DNA of 64,000 nt from Theropithecus gelada (GCF_003255815.1 NC_037680.1:25328304-25392303), one strand, 5' to 3'. Positions 45,450-59,164 are shown, counted from the stretch's first letter. The notes: generated by a model from the letters alone, not told the origin. Made by a program: numbers and translations.

Positions 45450-48400
45450 CATGCATTTCTATACACTATGTTTTCTCATACATGTACAAAAATGGATTAA
45501 AATAATTACTGCTAAACAAATGGAAACTATAAAATCAACAATAAAATTTGTGGTTTTGATAAGTCATTTAAAGAGTCTGGAAAAGAACATAAGTGACCTG
45601 AAGTGACTGGATTATGTCTGAGTGCCTCACTGTACAAGAAGCTGATCTAGATGTCAGGGAAGAATGAGTATCTATTGATGTGGTTCTAAGGTAACAGGTA
45701 ACTTCTGCTTCTTTTTGTTATTACCTCATGACATGAATTTTGTGAAAGTGTTCAAATTGTAAGTATATGTTGGTGTGTACTCTGCATTGTTTGTGAATAT
45801 TTTTAAGATTACCTCCTAAATTCCCCAGAAAATGTATTTTTTTCTTAATTCAGAAATATTTCATCTCATAACCTACACAGTCAAAAGTTCTCCAAAATAA
45901 TTAAACTGGCACATATGCCAGCTTCTTATCTCAGGTGTTTTGACAAACACATAACACTAAAGTTGTATATATTACATAACTATCTTAATTGATGAACACC
46001 ACTAATTACTCTTAACAAAATGTGTCTTTGAGTTCGCCCACCAGTAGTTTGATTAGAAATAAAGTTTCTAATAACTAATGTTAATGTCTAAAGTCATTCA
46101 GGAGAAAATATATCTGATTTCTTCTTCCTTTAGACAACACTGAATAAGACTTATTTTAATTGTTCATTTATCTGAACCCCTTGACTCCAATGTAATTTGA
46201 ACTTTAAACTGATTAAACATTTATTATATTTTAATCTGACATTGAAGAGTTCAGAACTTATAGTGTCCAAAGGTGGGGAGAGAATGATTGAAAACAACAA
46301 CAACAACAAAAAAACTTTGGAATTGGGTCTTATTAAGAGAAGTTGTCTCATCTGTATTATTTACCCTCTCACATTTTCAGTCTGATATAATCCTGATTAA
46401 AAAAACTATCAATTTCACATTTTTGGAGACAAACTACATGAAATTCAAACAAATGTTCATGGGAAAGCCTAATGTGTGTTTTGTTCCACCAAATAAAGTC
46501 ATTTGGACTTTGTCAGTAATCTCTTTGTCTTTGGGTTTACATTCCATCTGTAATTAATTTCAAAAACCTTCTTTCTGTGCCAATTAATAGATCATTGACA
46601 TGTAGAAGTGAAGTTCAGTAACTGCTGGTCATATTAAATATGAGACATGGTGCATTTTAAGGAGATAAATAAAAATCATGGGTAGATCACTTTGGATTTC
46701 TCAACACTTTATGGCATAGAAACAGCATTTTCAGCCAATGAGAGAAGTTTATGCTTCATTTATTTGTTTTATCATTAAGTTTCATTGTTTGTAATGATTT
46801 TTTACTCCCAAATCCAATTTTTGTTAATATTTCCTTATTCTTTTTGTGGCCGTTTGAAATTTATTCAGCAATGCAACCACCAAATAGATTACTGATCCAA
46901 TGGAATATCAATCTTCAAATTTCTTAAAATATAAACATATTCATTAACATAAGAAGTATATGGACTATCAAAGTGGACTTTGTCTTTGTATAAATAAATA
47001 TTATCTGTTCTCCTTTTGTGGTTACTGAAACCACATGGTATGCACCCATCGAACTGAATGTATTTTCTTTTCCCCTTCCTCGACATATCCAAACCTTGTA
47101 TCACCCCATTGTATTTTGTGTTTACTCCATAAGCTCTCAGTACAGTAAAGACAATAGGCAAACACAAGCAATAAGAAAACAAAACAAAACAAAAAAAAAA
47201 AAAAAACAAAACAAAACTCCAATCACCACTATGCCTGAGACAAAAGAAAGTTGTAGTTAAGTACATTTTTTAAATAATGATCAACTCCCATACAACATCT
47301 CTGCTCCCTTAACTCAATAATGAACACCATTTATACTCAATTACTCACTATGATTTTCCATTGGAGTAATTCACAATAGGGTTACTAAAAGACACTCTTC
47401 TCCATATACTCCCAGAGCTATCTGGTAAGAGCATATCACAAATCTTTCTGTCCATTAATTACTCCTTTTGTAGCATAAGTTGAAAATTTTTGAAACTTGA
47501 GAATATTTCATTCCACAAACCACAATTGTCATTAAGCAGAACAAATGGGAACCAAAAAAACAAGTGTTTCGATTTTTGTGAATATGTCTGAAAGTCTGGT
47601 TCTTAATATGCTTGTCAGTTTCTTATAATTTTCTGGACCTTAATAACTTGAAGTTTATATACCAGTGAGAATATTAGTAACATGAAGAAATGTTAAATAT
47701 TATAAGATAATTGAATATGTGGTGCCTCTTTTGTGTCAGTGCATTATATTCCTTATGATTATTCTGATTACTAATATAATTGACTTATGTATTCTGTAGC
47801 ATATAAAAAAGTCAGAATTCTGCACCATATATGCTTTTTCTTTAATTGTTGGAAAGAAATTTACTATAAGTTCAAGTTTCAACTTGCCCCCAAGTTTGGT
47901 AGCTGTTACACATTATAGTCACTTTGAGGAGCACTTTGGGATATAATTTACTATTACTTTACACAGGATTCTTTAAAGGCATAAAAGGTTTGAGGGACTG
48001 CCAAGGCGTCTTCCTGGAAACTCAGAAACTTTCTCTCTCTCTCTCTTTGAAACAAAATCCTTTATCACATTTTTTCCAAATTAATTATGAAAGCTAAAAA
48101 TGAAATCTTACTTTTGTTCCCCACATTAATCCTAACTAGATCAAGGGTTTTTTTGTTCATATTAATGGGAGCATAGCACTAGTGAGATTTAATTTCAAAC
48201 TTTTGTAATTATAGTTAAAATTAAATTTTACCATGGATGAATTGTCCATGTCTGTAGATGAAAGCAGACTAGGGGGATTAGCAACTGGACCTCCAGTATG
48301 AGTTATGTTATCTTTGGTAATTAATTAAAATCTATGGGTAGAGACCTATATTTGGAACATTAAGGAATTTCCAAGCAGGGATTTTTCAAATTTCCTACAT

Positions 48401-49569
48401 GTTTAGTGTAAGAGATGGGAAAGTAAGCAGTTCTTTGAGGAAACTTGAGAAGATCATAAAATAGTAGGGTAAACCTACAGTATCTTTTTCTACTTACTGA
48501 AATAAGCAGAATTAGGAGCTCTTCTTGGTGTACTCTAGAAATTTCATAAAGCTGAAAAGCATGATTTTTATTTCCACAAAGGATAAACAATTGAGAAGCC
48601 ACTACAGAGTGTGAGAAGGTAGATAATTTATCCTTAAAATTGAGCTTGTACAGAGAAAATAAGGGAGGAAGCCAACTGACCTTGAAAAGCGCTCTAAGAG
48701 AAAACAAATACACAACTAAAATTACTGGTTAAATGCAAAAACATAAATATTTTGATGCCAATGGCCAGAGTTGAGAATTGTAAAATATGAATATGTCATA
48801 GACACATACTAGCAAAACAGGGTATTATTTTAAAAAGCATTGCCCAAGAGAAGTTTTTGTAGGGTTTGAAGGGAAAGGTCCTATAAATCTCCGAAGCAGT
48901 ATCACAGAAAACAACATTATGACGTCCAGTGACCTAGGCCACCAAAGAGTTTTCCTGGTTTTACCTTTTTTATAAAAGCCATTCCATGACACAATGCATT
49001 ACACAAGTGTTACACCGTTAAAAAGTCCAACAAAGTATCCATTTTCCTTAACCTGGCAGCCCTATGCTTTCCAAGTGCAGGGTTGTACTTAGAAAGGCAG
49101 CCACCCCTTTTCACAGCCAGGGCTGAGGTGTAAATATGTGTGTTTCCTTGGCAGTGACAATAAGTGTAATTGGGACAGATGTACACTAATTCCTTTCATC
49201 TCAATCCAGGCTGCTGTATCCTCATCCAGATTTTACCTTAAGAAACTAATTGTTTGACACTGCCAATAAAAATTTTTGAATTGTTTTTCATAAATCAAAT
49301 ACACTACAAGTGCCTAAAATGGTAAGACTTAAGCTTTGCATGTAATCTCATAGCAATTGTGTTATTGTGGGAAAGGAATAGTTTTGCTCATTCTATCCTA
49401 AAACATATCTACTGTAGATTTGAGGGATTTATTTCCTTGAACTCTTCCCTTAATATTTTGTTATAATTTTTAGTTCTGGTTATTTGAGTTTTCAGGGTGG
49501 GCTGAGCCATTCTCCACTACTAGCCTAATCAGCCTTAAATTTGACTTGAAAAATATTATATACCCCACT
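45450..49569. other. Unique repeat-poor sequence
   Basis: No named repeat or gene. Contains (AAC)n near 46296, an AAAAC/poly-A tract (47175-47217) and a (TC)n run (48030-48047). Frames of up to 125 codons on the minus strand (46889-47266, 48360-48713) include low-complexity sequence or no motif and are not called. Confidence 0.5.
47175..47217 (+). repeat. (AAAAC)n with central A run
   Basis: AAAAC units flank a 16-base A run. Confidence 0.9.
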
Positions 49570-50030
49570 TCGACACCTTGTCATCTGTTAATATGACATC
49601 TCTTAGGAAGCACATCCTGCACTCCTTTGCCTGAGCTTTTGCTCATGTTGTCCAGGCTCTTCCTCTCCTCTCAGTTTCATCTGTCATTACTGTCAATGGC
49701 AGCCTCAGTCTTCAGAGAAGTGTTTCCAGTCCAGTCCAGGACATTGCCCTCTCTGCTACCCTGCACTCATGGCATTTCATATCTTAGTTCTTCCTGTAGA
49801 AACATTATCATGAATTGCTCCGTGACCTCTCTTGTGCTGCTGAATGAATATCTGATGTCGGTATTTTACCAGGCTTTCCATGCATATGCATTCTGTCTAT
49901 AACTAGACTGTAAAGTGTGTGATATGCATTTTTGTGTATTGCCCATCTTTCCCCCATCCTACCCTCAGAAGAACTAACATGGTACATTTGATATAATAGT
50001 ATTTGTTCAATACATTTTTGCTAATTCCCT
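49570..50030 (+). mobile_element. L2 LINE 3' region
   Basis: The order GAGCTTTTGCTCATG...TCTTCCTCTCC, TCTTCAGAGAAGTGTTTCCAG, TAACTAGACTGTAAAGTGTG, then GTATTTGTTCAATACATTTTTG follows the L2 3' consensus from the CCTTCCC segment to the terminus. A 91-codon frame within it is chance. Confidence 0.6.
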
Positions 50031-50489
50031 TTTAGCGGCCAATTATAAGTAGAAAATATCAAATTCAATTCTCCATTTGTAATAGTTTAGACATTTTTAA
50101 TAATTTAGTCAGAAATAGCAAATACATAATCAAAGAGAATTGCAAAAATCATCTGTCGAGGAGCACTAACTGAGTTGGTATGTGTTACTATTTTGTCCAA
50201 GTGTATGATAATTCAGTGATCATCTGCCATTCACAGAAAATAGATTCATTTATTTTGTCCTAGAAAGTAGTAATAACATAATAACTTCAATAACAGTTTT
50301 TTTAATGAGAAGCAACATGGTAAAAGCCAAATACACAATGTAGAGATTATGCCCTTCCATAATTATCGCCATCTACAATGTGATCCAAATCATCAATGTT
50401 ACCACTATTAGGCCACTAATAATTGACATTTCATAGTCACAAATTTCCCTTGACAGAACAGCATGTCAGACATCTGTTACCACTCCACT

Positions 50490-50860
50490 CCATTGCTTCT
50501 GCATATTTATATTAACCTCCTTATTGACCTAATATTTGTCTTGTGCTTCCAGCCGCTATATAAAAAGGTACTCTGAACACTTGTTCTGAGAGTTATAGGG
50601 CTCGCCGCCATGCTATGCAGCAGTCTCTGTGTCCTGAGAACCTATGCCCATCAGCTTGTTGAATCTTCTGTTAGATTTTATGCTGCATAGCTAGAATTTC
50701 ACTCAAAAGCCGTTGAACACATTAGAAAGATTACTTTGCCCCTTCTGACTCTAGCAGAAGCAATAAACCTGAACGCTATGAAAAGGCTATGAATTGATGG
50801 CCCCTGAGCTTAACAGTTGGAAATAATAAATGACCAGGTTGACTGTTATGACAGTGTCCA
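50490..50860 (+). other. LTR- or promoter-like segment, family not recognised
   Basis: TATAAAAAGG at 50558-50567 is followed by a relatively G+C- and CpG-rich stretch (GGCTCGCCGCCATG near 50601) and an AATAAA at 50761. The layout (TATA box, about 200 bp, poly(A) signal) suggests a solitary LTR or an old promoter. I cannot match it to a named family. Confidence 0.35.
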
Positions 50861-51691
50861 TCACTGAAAGTCCATAGGCTCTCACCACCTCTATGTGCGC
50901 AGTTTACTTGGAGCAGACATTTTCCTTTTCAGCCAGAAGAGACTGTTGACTATATACTTGCCTTTGACTTAAATGGTCAGGTTATACCAACTGGTGAAAT
51001 ACACATTTCTAAATGCTGCTTCTTTCAGATTTTTTTCTACCCTTCTCAGAGGTTTCTAGGGGTTCTCCATTTATAATCCTGAGACTGATTCCACTGTGAA
51101 GTTTTTATCTATTCTTTAAATTTTAACTATTTCATTTAATCAGGCAAAAGGGAAACTCTTATCTGTATTTTAAAATTTGCCTCTAGAATTTCCTTTCATT
51201 CTAGGTGTCTGAATAAAGTTCCAGCATGGGATTATCCTTTTTGGCATTTAAAAAAGTCATATGGCTACTCTCTTGTGCTTGCTCAGAAATGCATTTAACA
51301 AATGGTACTTTCCTATGCTAACCCTTTTATTCCTACTTTTATCTATTGACCATTTCCTGTATCAGCAAAAGAGTTCACTGTCTCTCAGTTTTTCCTTCAC
51401 TTCTCAGTCATTAAGATTGCATCATAGTTGTAGATCACGGTTACACTTCTGCACCTGAGAATGCCCCTTCCACATATTTCCCAGGTTGCTTCATCATTTA
51501 CATGAGTCAGATATAAAAAGACTGATAAAATGGAAAGTAAAAAGTTGAAGGGATAGGCATAAAACCTCCAGACAAAATGTATGCTGAACAGATATTCATG
51601 GTTCAATGCTGTTGTCCAGACTGCGCATCCATAAGACCTACTAGAATTTTGAGATGTGATTATGAATGGGAGAAGATAAAGATTATAAACT

Positions 51692-51997
51692 GTGGCACAT
51701 TCCTGTAGTCTCAGCACTTTTAGGGGCTAAGGCAGGAGGATCACTTGAGGGCAGGAATTGAAGACCAGCCTGATCAACGTAGCGAGACCCAGTATCAACA
51801 AAAAATTAAAAATTGAAAAAATTAAATGGCTGTGGTGGTGCATGCCTGTAGTCCCAGCTACAAGGATTACTGGAAGACTGAGGTGGGAGGATTGCTTGAG
51901 CATGAAAGGTCAAGGCTGCAGTGAGCTGTGATTATCGCACTATTGCCCTCAGGCCTGAGTGACAGAGCAAGATCCTGTCTCAAGAAAAAAAAAAGGA
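51692..51997 (+). mobile_element. Alu element, AluJ-like, slightly 5'-truncated
   Basis: Begins GTGGCACATTCCTGTAG, with both arms heavily diverged and J-type text (GGAGGATTGCTTGAGC, AGGCTGCAGTGAGCTGTGATT). GATTATAAACT flanks it at 51681-51691 and 52001-52011, an 11-bp duplication extendable with one mismatch. Confidence 0.94.
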
Positions 51998-52164
51998 AAG
52001 GATTATAAACTTTCAAAATGAATATGGGTGGCAGTCATTACTATACTCCCTGTGCCAAGAATTTCCAGCCCTTGGGTGGAGTGATAACTGGGAAAGGAGC
52101 ATCTTTCACTTTGTGTCAGGAAGGTTGGTGCCAGATATAGACAGGGACTATCATAAAATACTTA

Positions 52165-52355
52165 CACATGTGCTTTGAAAGACTCACCACTACTTTATGA
52201 GGTTTGTGTTGTCCCAGTTTACAGAGAAAGAAAAATTAAGCATGGTGATGTTAGGTAACCTTTTTAAGGTCACAGAACTGAGAAGGAGTTAGGGATGAGA
52301 ATTAAATGCTAGCAGTTCTACCCCATCACCAGAGCTTTTCATTGAGCTAATGCAA
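52165..52355 (-). mobile_element. MIR SINE, antisense
   Basis: ACTACTTTATGAGG, CCCAGTTTACAGAGAAAG, GGTAACCTTTTTAAGGTCACAGAACTGAG and AGAATTAAATGCTAGCAG are MIR antisense landmarks. Confidence 0.75.
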
Positions 52356-52770
52356 TCACATTTTAGGGTGATTTAAATATCTAAAGATTGCTTTTTGTTT
52401 GTTTGGTTTGTTTTTTACTAGAATGATACAAATACTTTACAAAACTTTTTGGATGAGAATCTTGTAGATGAAACAACACGCTTCCTTTGGTGCTGGTATG
52501 GAACGAGATCTTTTATTTCCTCTGTCTTGGAAGTGTTAGGAGAAAGGAAGATATTTTCCCATGTACTGTATTATTAGGTGCACTATCTTTGCAGACCAAT
52601 ATAATTTTTTTTTAAATGTTTTCTCCAGAGAAGACACAATGATACAGGATTTTCAGTTTGAACCATCCACGCATAACAGAAACAAAAGTAGTTTCCATCT
52701 TTGTAAACTAGATGACAAACAACTGGAATTACTACAAGCCAGTTACTTCCCAGGTTTAAATTAGTGAACA

Positions 52771-52846
52771 GGTATACCTATGTAACAAACCTGCACGTTC
52801 AGCACATGTATCCCAGAACTTAAAGTAAAATTAAAAAAAAAAAAAA
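52771..52846 (+). mobile_element. Very short L1PA 3' tail fragment
   Basis: GTATACCTATGTAACAAACC, TGCACGTTCAGCACATG and ATCCCAGAACTTAAAGTAAAATT plus 14 A are the last 60 or so bases of an L1PA 3'UTR with its tail. No convincing duplication flanks it. Confidence 0.88.
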
Positions 52847-55800
52847 TTCTGTCATGTCTCAATAAAAGTCTTTAAAAATAGCAAATGTAGTTGCTTCAGA
52901 AAAGAATTATGTCCACAAGAGGAAGTTCAAAAATGATAGAATCTAATAGAAAGTTTGAAATCCTGAACTGTATATGTTAAAAGTTGAGGATACTTTATTT
53001 TATCCTTAATCTATGTGATTGCATATATGTATCTCAATTTTAAATGTTCAGCTGAGGTTTTATCTTTTTAATTTTGCTCCAGTCTTCTCTCTAGATGAGT
53101 ACATGAATAGAGAAATAAAGTATATGGGTTGGCTTACAGGGCCTGAGGGTGTACACAGCTTTCAATGACAGTTTTAAATGGCCATGAATTTACATTGACC
53201 TTACAATGTCCCTGTTTATCCTGAAGTGCACATACCATTTTCCCCTTTGTTGCCTTGATTAATGACTCTTCACTTCTTTTCTGTAGTTTCTCTTTTCTAA
53301 ACTTTCCTGTTGATAAGTATGTTTCGATTGGAAAGCAGAGTGTCACCACGGAGTTGGGGTCACTTCCTGTTGGTCTTAGTTACTTGGAATTGCCAGCCCC
53401 ATGGGTATAGCTTTTACAGTGCTGCAGATATTTCATCTTGGTTATGTAGTCCCTGTGACTGGGCCACATTGTCTATTATTTTAGATTGAGTAGCCTGTGT
53501 TCCCTTTTTTGTATGGCACTTGAGTAATATTGCATGACTGCTGACCCTAAAGAAAATGAGATGTGCCTCCCACAAGACAAGAACTGAACACTGAAACTTC
53601 TAAATAAAGTTTAAATGGAAGTCAATGCACTAACTCTAGACTGTAAATCTACGCACACTTTTTAAGTTCCCAAATTTAATTTTCTTTACATCCCCCATAT
53701 GCCAGTTTCACTTGTGTTGAGTCCTGCAAACTATACTATCTTTACTCTGTTCCCTTTAAGCATCTGGGTGCATGGACCTAATTTTATCACAGAGCTGGCT
53801 CTACTTTTAAAAAGTATAACTCAACACAAGACTCTAGGCTGGCAGTTTCAAGTACTTGGTTACATCTGTTTGCCTCATACATAGGAGAACCCCATCCCTT
53901 AGGTAAAACTTGAGGTTTCTGGTATTTGAGAATAACAAAGATGGCCATCTCGTTCTCTCTCTCTCTCCCCATCTCTTCCTTCCTCTCTCTCCTCATCCTT
54001 CCCTCCCTCTCTCCCTTTCTCGCTTGCCACTGTGGAACATGCAATAAGAAAACAAATCTCAACTGCGTAATTTGTAACATTTTTTCCCATGATGCAGTCT
54101 ATCATTATTTGGATGACTAAAAGCTTTAATTATTTACTTTTGGGAGTCCCTGAAACCCATGTCATTACAAATACTGAAGAATTTTCTGGGAAAGGTTTAA
54201 AACACTTCCAGTTACACCCTTGACTTAATATCTCAAGAAGGAAAAAAAAAAAAATGTTTCTACCACATATTTTATTAAACCCTTTAGGTCCTTTTACAAG
54301 AGAGGAAATACCAATTAACGTATAATTTAGCAGAACAAAATATTATCCCATTTCAACCAGTGCCCACTTCCTTGAAGTTTATTCAAGCATTAATAACCAT
54401 TTAATGCAATTTAACTACACTGAGGTATCCATTACATTAATATAATATATCCATCAGGAAATTAGAGTTTTGTCTCCATAAATTTTGTATTACAAGAAGG
54501 TCCTTATCATTTTATTCTGCATTTTATGATGCTTAATTTTAAATCCTCAGTCTCTGTTGCAGTGTGAGATGATCAAAATGTTCCTAATGTTAAAAGATTG
54601 CAATTACTTGATTTATTGAGCCACAAAAAAGAATTTTTATATATATAGATATACATATTATTAACATAGTGGAGGATTTAAAACGCTGGATTTGCCAGAA
54701 TTATCAAATCTCATTAAGAATATAACAATGTGACTACATTTTTGAGACTTAATCATTAATAGTGATCCTTTGAAAGAATACACATGGGAATGATGTCCAT
54801 AAAGTAACATCTTCAGAGTTTTATCTGTGTTTTCAAGGATAAGTTACATTACCTGTGTATGAAAAATTATATCTGTATATATAGTCTTACATGCTTTGGC
54901 TTAAGAAATATCTGATCATGGAACTTCAGCTACATTTTAATATGTAAGCAAAGAATGTAACCACATGACAGTGTATGTTAGAATGTTAGATATTTAGGGG
55001 ACTTGATAATCTTTCTAATGGACATTCTTATTTTTCAGAAAATGCTTAGAGATTAAAAAAAAAAAAAAAAAAAAAAACTTGATCAAAATGCCTTGGCTAT
55101 ATTTAGTGTTGGGATCAGAGAATCGGGCTGTCTGTGTCCAGGTTTACGCATTTCCTACAACCTTCCAAACTCTCATCCAGGTGGGGTATAAACATGTACA
55201 AACAGTAATGGCAGACACAAATTTATGCTTCAGAGTGTCTTTCCTTCCATGTCAGGAGGATTGAGGAAATATGCCATCAAGCCTTCTGAGCCCTTTGCAA
55301 CTTTTCCCATATCACAACAGCATAAAAAGAAACTATACTGTAAAGAGTTCAACCTATCTCCATCAGGAAAGGTTTGCGAGCCTATCTGGGTCAGATTTGT
55401 CTTCTCAAGTAAAATTTGAACCTTTATCCCAGGAATTGTATTCTTTTTACATAATTATTATGATCTACTGTTTACTTTTTTTTCTTATTGCATAGCATTT
55501 GCTTAAACGGTATCTGCAAAGAGAAGATTTTGAAAGTAATAATCTGAAAGGGAAAATAAAGGGTGAAAACTCCTAAAGTCTTGTTAAGTGAATTGCTGAA
55601 GTTGTAATTTGATTAATTCAAGAAAAAGTTTGTTACTAAGGAGGCTGTAATGGTGTTTACATGGGGAAAACAAATAGAAAGCCAGGAAGATATTCCACAA
55701 ATTTCAGCAAGATAGACCAAGCCAATGTATACATCTGACCCCTTATCCATTGCAAAGTTGAGATACTATCCAGGGAAACAGAATAATTTCCTAAGTTTTC

Positions 55801-56384
55801 CTGCCTGCATTTCCTAATTGATTCAGTTCAAGAGGTTACTCAAAAACCACTGTTCTGAATGCTAGAAGGCAAACAACTGTACAAAAGATAAATGAATTTT
55901 TCAGTGATTTTTAGCTTAGTCCATATGAGTAAGTGTTATGTCTCAAGCTATCGTTTCCTATTCCATCTTTGTTATCTATATGCCTTGTAACGAAATAAAG
56001 TGAGATCATAAACATACGTTGTTTAGCTCTATTTATCTTGCTGATCAAACAGTAAGGATGAGGTCCTAAAGAGTAATGCCTCAGCAAGAATAGATCAATA
56101 GCTTTAAATTCAATGAGTAGAGTTTTCTTCCTTGACAACAAGGAAGAAGGAGAGAAGAGAATGAAGAGAGGCAGCCAAGTACTCACTTTGGCAGAGAAAT
56201 GAATTCTGGAAAGGGATTCTGCTGGAAGGTGAATTTGCTCTGTTTCTCTCATGCTTTCTCTACTGTTTCCCATCTTTTCTCTATCATTTTAAAATATTCT
56301 CACATCTACCTTCAGGTAAAATAAACATAAAAGCTCTTGCCTTATTTTTCTTTTTTAATTTGTGTCTATCAAACCTGTAAGCAA
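52847..56384. other. Unique sequence with simple repeats
   Basis: No gene or named repeat. Contains a TC-rich tract (53950-54024), A runs at 54242-54254 and a longer one at about 55056-55077, and a TA-rich run near 54640. A 120-codon minus-strand frame at 55911-56273 has no motif. Confidence 0.5.
53950..54024 (+). repeat. Polypyrimidine (TC/CCTT) tract
   Basis: About 75 bases almost all C and T (CTCTCTCTCTCCCC, CTTCCTTCC, CCCTCCCTCTC). The overlapping minus-strand frames rich in E, R and G are artefacts. Confidence 0.9.
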
Positions 56385-56450
56385 ACTTTCACATTATTCA
56401 TTCAATAAACATTTATTGGGCACCTACTGTGTACCAAACAAGTTCATCTT
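56385..56450 (-). mobile_element. L2 terminal fragment, antisense
   Basis: TTCATTCAATAAACATTTATTGGGCACCTACTGTGTACC is the antisense of the L2 terminus (and related MIR3 end). Confidence 0.7.
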
Positions 56451-56554
56451 ATGGCTCTTGCACAACTTTTTAGCATAAGCATTGGCTTCTTGGCTTTCCT
56501 CCATCCAGGAGATGTGCTCAGATGCTAATTCTGGATCTGTCCTATCTACATGTA

Positions 56555-56862
56555 GGCCTGGTGCGGCGGTTCACGCCTGTAATCTCAGCTCTTTGGGAGG
56601 CCAAGGCAGGTGAATCACTTTAGGTCGGGAGTTCTAGACCAGCCTGGCCAATATGGAGAAATCTCATTTCTACTAAAAATACAAAATTAGCCAGGCATGG
56701 TGGCAGGCGCCTATAATTCCTGCTCCTCAGGAGACTGAGGCAGGAGTATCTCTTGAATCTGAGAGGCAGAGGTTGCAGTGAACTGAGATCGCACCACTGC
56801 ACTCCAGCCTGGGCTACAGAGAGAGACTTTGTCTCAAAGAAAATAAAATAAAAACAAATAAA
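56555..56862 (+). mobile_element. Alu element, AluS-like
   Basis: Starts GGCCTGGTGCGGCGG. The left arm has TTTAGGTCGGGAGTTCTAGACCAGCCTGGCCAA, the S form. The A-rich tail includes AAAATAAAATAAAAAC. Only a weak duplication candidate (CTACATGTA and CTTCATGTT). Confidence 0.94.
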
Positions 56863-58179
56863 CTTCATGTTCAGGCCTTCAGACACCATGCTGACCCAGA
56901 ACGTCCAACTCAAAAATTATTCCTCACACTTTATCAACTCCACAGTTGTACAGAGGTTAATTTAACAAAGACTAAAAAAGAAAAATATTACTTTATTCAT
57001 TCAAAATAAGATGTGTCTGGCATATAAAAATCCTTACCAAGAGTATTTGTATTTGATTTTTTAATGTCTTAAATAATTTGTAGATGAATCTTTCACTGGT
57101 AAATTATCTCAAAGTTTTGTACAAAATCTCCCCACTACCACATACTTGTTGAATCCTGAGATCCCATTTCTATAATTTTGAATTGTTCTCCTCTGCTGAT
57201 GTTTAAAGTGAAAACTCACCTACTAAATCAAACATTCTAACTGGTTGTACAGAAAACTGATAAAGCAATTTCTAATGTATCTAATTATCTTATACTGGGA
57301 TGATGTGGCCTTAAATTTGAGAGGAGGTTTTAAAAATAGATGCCAGATTTCGTTTTTTATATAGAAAACGGGATCAGTGGAGAAAACAAAGTACAAACAT
57401 GAAAATATTGGTTATCTCTGTGGAACAAATCATGTGAGCAAAATTGTTTTTTAGAATGTAGTGAACATTGTGTGTCACTGTATAACAGTAAGGTCTATGT
57501 TACACAAATTTCATATTCTTTTTCACTGTTGGCTGTTTTTATTATGACAAGTTTATTGGAACCCATTGATAGTTATTACATACTTCTTATTTCACAGATT
57601 TTCTTCTTTTTTAGAATGATAGCAGTTCTGAATTCAATCATTTGAATTTACCAAGAAAAAATATTATTACTTCTACATTTACCAATGGAATAAACAGGTA
57701 GAAAAGTAAAAATCGACTAACACTTGAATCTGTTTCCCCAAATCAACAGGAAATATGTTGATTTATCAGTAGTTTTATGCATGATAAAATTGTACTCGAC
57801 AAACACAAAAAAGATATTACTCAGTAAAATATTTAACTTTTTAAGAAAGAAGAGGCATGCAATTTCAGTTTCAAGAGGCAGTGATAGATACTTAGAGATT
57901 TCATGTTTAGTTTGACTTGGCCTGTTTAGACTTAACAGTTAATTTCCAGTTAGAATTAATGTTGAGATGACCTTCCTTTGTGACCTAAAAGTTAAAGGTT
58001 TCAGTTTAAATTATTTGAATTACAGCTTGTCCAATTAAAACAACACAAATTATATCCTGAAGAAATTAAACATAGCTTTGGTACTATGTTCTTTTATTTA
58101 GTAATCTTTTACTTTTTACTCTAGTATAATAATTACTAGCTTCCAAAATGTTTAACTCAGCTCTTAAGACCTTCTATAA
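56863..58179. other. Unique sequence, nothing recognised
   Basis: No gene or named repeat recognised. Confidence 0.45.
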
Positions 58180-58400
58180 AATCATAACTTTTGTTCTCTG
58201 AATGTTTACAATGTACCCAGCATTGTGGGAGACACTATCAACAAATTTATCCACAACACATGAAAGAGTTGTTACCATCTCCAATTTTCATTGTTCAAAA
58301 ATAGAGCTTCAAGCAAGTAAATTAGCCTAGGTAACCAAAGTTATGCACTGCAGAATTGGACCATTCAAATGTGAGTCTAGCTGTTCTAAACCTTGAGTAT
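58180..58400 (-). mobile_element. MIR SINE, antisense, diverged
   Basis: AATGTACCCAGCATTGTGGGAGACAC, GTTACCATCTCCAATTTTCATTG, AGAGCTTCAAGCAAGTAAATTAGCC and AAAGTTATGCACTGCAGAATTGG follow the antisense MIR layout. Confidence 0.65.
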
Positions 58401-59164
58401 ATTCAATCAGGCTACACAAACTTTGGCAATTTGATATCTGTGGCTCTGGAAAGTTACGCCCTGTCTTTATTCTAATTCTAATTTTTTTTACTCAGTGTAA
58501 ATGACTATTGCATATATAAGCAAGCTGTTCTTTATTATATCATAAATGTGAAACAGTGGATACAACAGAATGGATTCCCTATTACATGAATTCCCAATTA
58601 GAGAATCAAATATTGGGCATAGTAATAAGAGTCACTGAGTCAGTTTGCCTGCGCACACACTCTATCTCTTTCCCTATTGGCTTCTTCTAAGCATCCAAAC
58701 TGTAAGGTATGGCTTAACTACAGAAAGCAGAAATGTTTGAGGTTGATGTCAAGAATATGATAACACCCAGAAAAAACTATTTTGCAAAAGGAGCTGTTCT
58801 GCTTTTCTGATGTTGACTTGTAACTGTTCATTCTTATGTCTACTTTTCAAAACAGACTCAGCACATTTTCTCCAGCAATTTGGAAACTTAGAATTTTTAT
58901 CCTGAGGTTTATTACTCATTAAAACATAGAATTAAAACTATAATCAAACGACTCTGCAAGACAGAAGTTGAAGATTTATATTTACTTTTATATCCATTTC
59001 TTTCATAATTGACAAGGAAAAAAATGTTCTTCAATCACTAATCTGATTTTTATCTTATCAATTTAAATATCAATGGTAAGTAAAAGAAGACTAGATCTGC
59101 TCTTTTCACAAATTCTAGTTTTATTTTATTTTTTAGGGCAAGTAAAGCTGTAGGATTTTTAAAT

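Noticed and set aside
46889..47266. 125-codon minus-strand frame
   Set aside because: Includes a long F-rich run from the AAAAC/poly-A tract, and no domain or transcript signals are seen.
48360..48713. 117-codon minus-strand frame
   Set aside because: No motif, no context; length is within chance for a window of this size and composition.
55050..55080. 22-base A run as the tail of a second processed pseudogene
   Set aside because: No poly(A) hexamer or recognisable cDNA lies upstream.
55911..56273. 120-codon minus-strand frame
   Set aside because: No recognisable family, and no promoter, splice or poly(A) arrangement.
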